NCBI GenBank assembly: GCA_921293015.1
Contig: OV121095.1
Location: 35,871,484-35,935,483 of the forward strand
Length of the DNA stretch: 64,000 bases
DNA from: Phorcus lineatus
Lineage: Eukaryota > Mollusca > Gastropoda > Trochida > Trochidae
Direction: 5' to 3'
In this document: one piece after another, positions 60,210-64,000 of the stretch
How the letters are laid out: each line of letters begins with the position of its first letter
Position numbering within the stretch: the first letter of the stretch is position 1
Position numbers and translations under genes: made by a program
The notes under the pieces: generated by a model
Database searches by the model: none
Told to the model about the DNA's origin: nothing
What the model saw: only the letters and a program-made list of their open reading frames with translations

Positions 60210-60440
60210 CTTACAAGAGTGTTCCACTCATATCATGGCTGCTAGTATTATTGGAGGGAGCCTGCAATACCATCATAGCTATACATTGCAGTGAAACTTG
60301 CGAGCTTTACCTGGAACTAGCGAACACTGGGTGGTACTGAGCTGAAATTCAGAGTAGCATTGAACCCAAGCCTTACTGCGTGTAGAACAGTTCTCTACTG
60401 CAGACAAAGTTGCCGAGCCCCTGGCGAGAGATTCTTGATG
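60210..60440 (-). mobile_element. tRNA-derived SINE, family A, copy 5
   Basis: Contains cattgcagtgaaacttgcga, agccttactgcgtgtagaac and tctctactgcagacaaagtt in reverse order to copy 1. The tRNA head is cut off at about 60437, so this copy is truncated at its 5' end. Confidence 0.78.
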
Positions 60441-63400
60441 AATAATTATTTATCAATATGAAGTTTTACTTAGTACTTAGTACTAAAGTAGATGATTCAG
60501 TTTAGCTATCTAACATATCTTTTTATCTAATAATACATGTCTCACTGTGTGGCTTTCTTTCTGTCTTTGAATGTAACAGTCAATGATACAGTAACAAAAC
60601 TGGTGTAACAAACGAAGTGTTAGAAAGATCCAAAATAAACCATTCCAAACAAAATCTTGATTAACATCATTTATAGGAAAGCATGAGCCCTTCTCCTTCT
60701 TTTAATTAATTATTTAAATCTATATTTTGTACTTTCCTTAGTTCATAATGATTGAACATCATAACAATATACTAGGTAGCAGTTGAATGCCAAGAGTTTC
60801 ATCATCATATGACAGGAGATTTGACATATGACGCTAGTCACCCACAGATGAAATCTAATAGGTGTAATTAGAGACCATTAAATTAAGAATTTAATTTGAA
60901 TGGGATGGGATTGCACAAGGGGCACCTGTTTGTCATAAAACAGGAGACTAGTAAAGGCAGTCTGATGGTTATGCTGACATGTGGCCGAGGTCATATTACA
61001 CTTACTGTAGCATAGTACTCATGGCATCGCATTTAAGCACTGTCTTTCTCCTTGAAAAATACAATTAAGTAAGGATAAATCAAAATATCTATCAATCAAA
61101 AGGTTTGGGTAGGTTGGATGACCTAAAATATGTTTCAGTGGTGGTTAAAACAGCGAGATTTGCTGGTCTTTATTCTAATGTAATTGTAATGAATCCTGAA
61201 ATTGACCAAGAGACATTTCAGTCGACCTTTAAGGAAGAAAATTGCTGACTACATGACTTGTCTGATGAATGACGTCTATAAATTAGACTTTTTCTACCTC
61301 TATCGCTATGCTGTTCAAGCACTTATTTGTTGATGACAATTTTCTTTCTTTCTTTGGTCCACAAAAATATCCATGACTAATAAACGTCAAATATTCTTAA
61401 AAACATTTAATACATTGTTCTTATTCACCCTGTCTGACCTACATGTCCTACTTTTAAGCCTGTTGAGCATTTTGTAACTTATAATCAATTATTATGTCCT
61501 TGGCACAGGTGAAGACCAGATTATCCATTGATGAACTCATTGGCACTAAGAAGAGCAACCATAGCACTGTCACAATATTGATTGACATATTTCAGCAAAT
61601 ATAATTTTGTCTTTACATATATAATGCTGTTGTCGATTCATTTTTGTGAGAGTTGATCATTTCATGATAAGAATAAAGCTCATGCAATTACTAAGTCATT
61701 AATATTTTACAGTAAATCTGTGTAATCAGTAAATATGTGTAGTGTATTTACTTAACTCTCTGTAAATACATGTAAAAACATTCACTCAGTAAATCCACCT
61801 GTACATATACATTCCATGTACACACTGACATTTCTGGGAAAGACAAATGTATCGACCTAAATAGGAGGCCAATGATTATACATACTTACAAAACATCAAG
61901 AAATGTATATACACCACAACCCGAATTCAAGGCTTTCTGAAATTTCCTACAAATTATATGATTTTTCGAAAAGTGAAATGTAACAAATTGAAATAATTGC
62001 ATACATATACTCATTTAATGATTTATATCGTGTAACTGCAGTTGGCCAGAAGCACTCATACCCTTATTAAAGTCTATGTCTAGTTAAAAATATCTCATTT
62101 CAAACATGAAATCCAAATAGATTATTAAGTACCATGGCAAGAAAAATTAAGATTAAGTAATACATATGGGAATAAATGATGCTGATGATGCAAACCTGAT
62201 TCCCAATCAATTATTATGTACGTGAACAGGTGAAAGTAAGCGTATCCACTGCACTGTCTAATCAATATAGACATACTCGTATACGGACTGAAGCGCTAAA
62301 GGGCATGTTCTACACATGGTGCTTAATGCTCCTACGTCTTCATCTCTTAAACATGAGAAAACTGCTTTCTGAACTTCTGAAATTAAACCCAAATATTCTC
62401 GAATTAATTTTTTTAATGGTTATATATAAGGTTTGTCTGAGATTCCAATTCTATCTATAAGATACAGCAGATATCACTTATCATAATAGTTTTTAAAGCT
62501 TGAAATTTAGCCAGCTCAGTCAGCAAATAATCGGACTTGCTGAAAGTTATTCATCTAAATGCTTTTTACATTCAATGACTTCATAGATATGATAGAGAAG
62601 CTATTTACAGTGTTGCTGTACGGTTATCTTCCAATGTAACCATTATTACGACACTCTACAAATGAGGATCACCATATTAATCTGAGAATTCAGATTTTTT
62701 AAAGAAAAAGATCATAATAGTAGCCATATATAATTGAAATAGGTAATTCTAAACACAACCAACACTTTGTTCACCAAAAGAGAGATCATCTCATCTCCTG
62801 AGTTCTATTCCTGATATAAATGCTAGGTACCATTGGTTGCTTGTTCTGGGCGATGAGACAGTTAATCCAACATGAGTCATACAGCCAGTCCAGGGAATAC
62901 ATGGTGAACCATGATATTCTATCAATATAGACTGCATGATGCTCTCAGCACGAGCAAGTTATCAGATATATCGTTGACTCACTGGGGATATAGTTGCATT
63001 TTACATTTACTTGCTGGTCTCTGCAACCGTACCATTGCAACATAGTTGCATTTTACAAAATTCTATAATCATTAGATGCAAATATTGAGAAACACCAACA
63101 AGAATAGAAATATATTCTTGTTTTGTTTGAGATATACATTATTCTAACTCAAGTGGAAGTTACTATAATATACCAATCCCTCAAAGTTTGACATAAGGCT
63201 TTCTATAAAGCATGCACTCATTCCAAGAAAAGCCAATTAAAACCCTTTCTTGCTAACATAAGCACAATAGTAAGACAACATCCTGTCTGAAATCTATTTG
63301 CTTACCCACACTTTATGTTATGTTTGATAATACATAAATAAATAATGCAACATACCTTCGATAATTTTGTTTCAAAACACAAAGACGATAACAAACACAA

Positions 63401-64000
63401 TAATGTTGAATCCACAAAACCAACATGCAATTATTTGGTTATACACTTATGAATATTCCAATCGAAAAATATGAAATAGATCACAGTGCAATGTGTTACA
63501 AAGAATCATAATAAATGTTATACACTATTATTGATCGGAGAAGTCTCCATTTTATTACAAGAAAGGCAGAGAAATCATTTGACAACATCTGTCATTCTGA
63601 ATGCTTCTTAGTGTATCTGCTTGTACTGTTAAATATCATCTAGCATTTGAATTAAGTATTATCAAATCAACAAAACAAATAAATGTTACACCTAGATAAA
63701 CAAGATGTCAATTTAACATTTTACAATTAAACTAGACAAAAGTAGTTATTTGTACTTTATTTATCAAAACAGAATTTTACCTTTGCACTTACTGTCGCAA
63801 ACCTGATATCACAAGTCTTATGTACTTCTCTTGACATTAATGAGTTTGTATTCATTATCAAAACCTAGTTGAACAACTTTTATACACTAATGAGTTCATA
63901 CTTTTTGTCAACATCTTATACCATAATCAACATATTAAGCGCCATGGGCGCTTAGAAAATGTAAAAAAGGGGTTAATTCTTATCAAAAGGACTATTTACA
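60441..64000. other. AT-rich non-coding to window end
   Basis: No exon recognised. A 76-codon plus frame at 62230-62460 has no domain. A short palindrome, aagcgccatgggcgctt near 63938, resembles the right-end palindrome of the element at 35879-36245 and may mark another element running out of the window. Confidence 0.4.

Overview
The window is animal nuclear DNA: AT-rich, gene-poor, full of tandem repeats, tRNA-derived SINEs, small inverted-repeat transposons and one LINE tail, with exons separated by kilobases of intron. The repeat mix resembles marine invertebrates (echinoderm, hemichordate, amphioxus or mollusc type), but the species cannot be fixed from the sequence. There are no bacterial operons, rRNA genes, convincing functional tRNAs or CRISPR arrays.

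One gene is recognised with good support. It lies on the minus strand and looks like the invertebrate counterpart of IQCJ-SCHIP1 (calmodulin-binding IQ motif plus schwannomin-interacting protein 1). Two consecutive internal exons are visible: 47510-47590 (27 codons' worth) and 42821-43733 (304 codons plus one base), separated by a 3.8 kb phase-2 intron. The larger exon carries both the IQ motif at its start and the SCHIP1-type Met-Asp-Trp box at its end, so the two halves treated as separate genes in mammals are one unit here. The first exons and the conserved SCHIP1 coiled-coil C-terminus were not found and probably lie outside the window or in exons I could not recognise. Most of the window is therefore probably intron of this gene, which I infer rather than see.

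The most striking structure is that both exons have a minisatellite running across their 3' splice site. At 43.7-44.4 kb the repeat unit contains the last intron bases, the AG and about 18 bases of exon; five upstream copies keep the AG and most carry a TAG stop just after the Ile-Gln codons. At 47.57-48.1 kb an independent array of about 120 bp units does the same thing for the other exon. These are candidate decoy or poison acceptors.

Region by region: 1-9.1 kb holds a 430 bp TTAA-flanked MITE, a fold-back hairpin, a SINE and a 27 bp array; 9.1-17.8 kb a SINE, a fold-back repeat, a 71 bp array of hairpin-forming units and a 24 bp array; 17.2-24.7 kb duplications, C-rich runs, a nuclear-receptor-like site, several MITEs, a 184 bp array and a LINE tail; 24.7-31.8 kb isolated less AT-rich blocks, degenerate arrays, a MITE with two CRE palindromes and a tRNA-derived SINE; 34.3-39.9 kb microsatellites, a 218 bp array, an inverted-repeat element and two weak candidate exons; 42.8-48.1 kb the gene; 48-64 kb intron-like DNA with SINEs, duplications, a 67 bp-arm hairpin and a promoter-like block at 57.1-57.6 kb.
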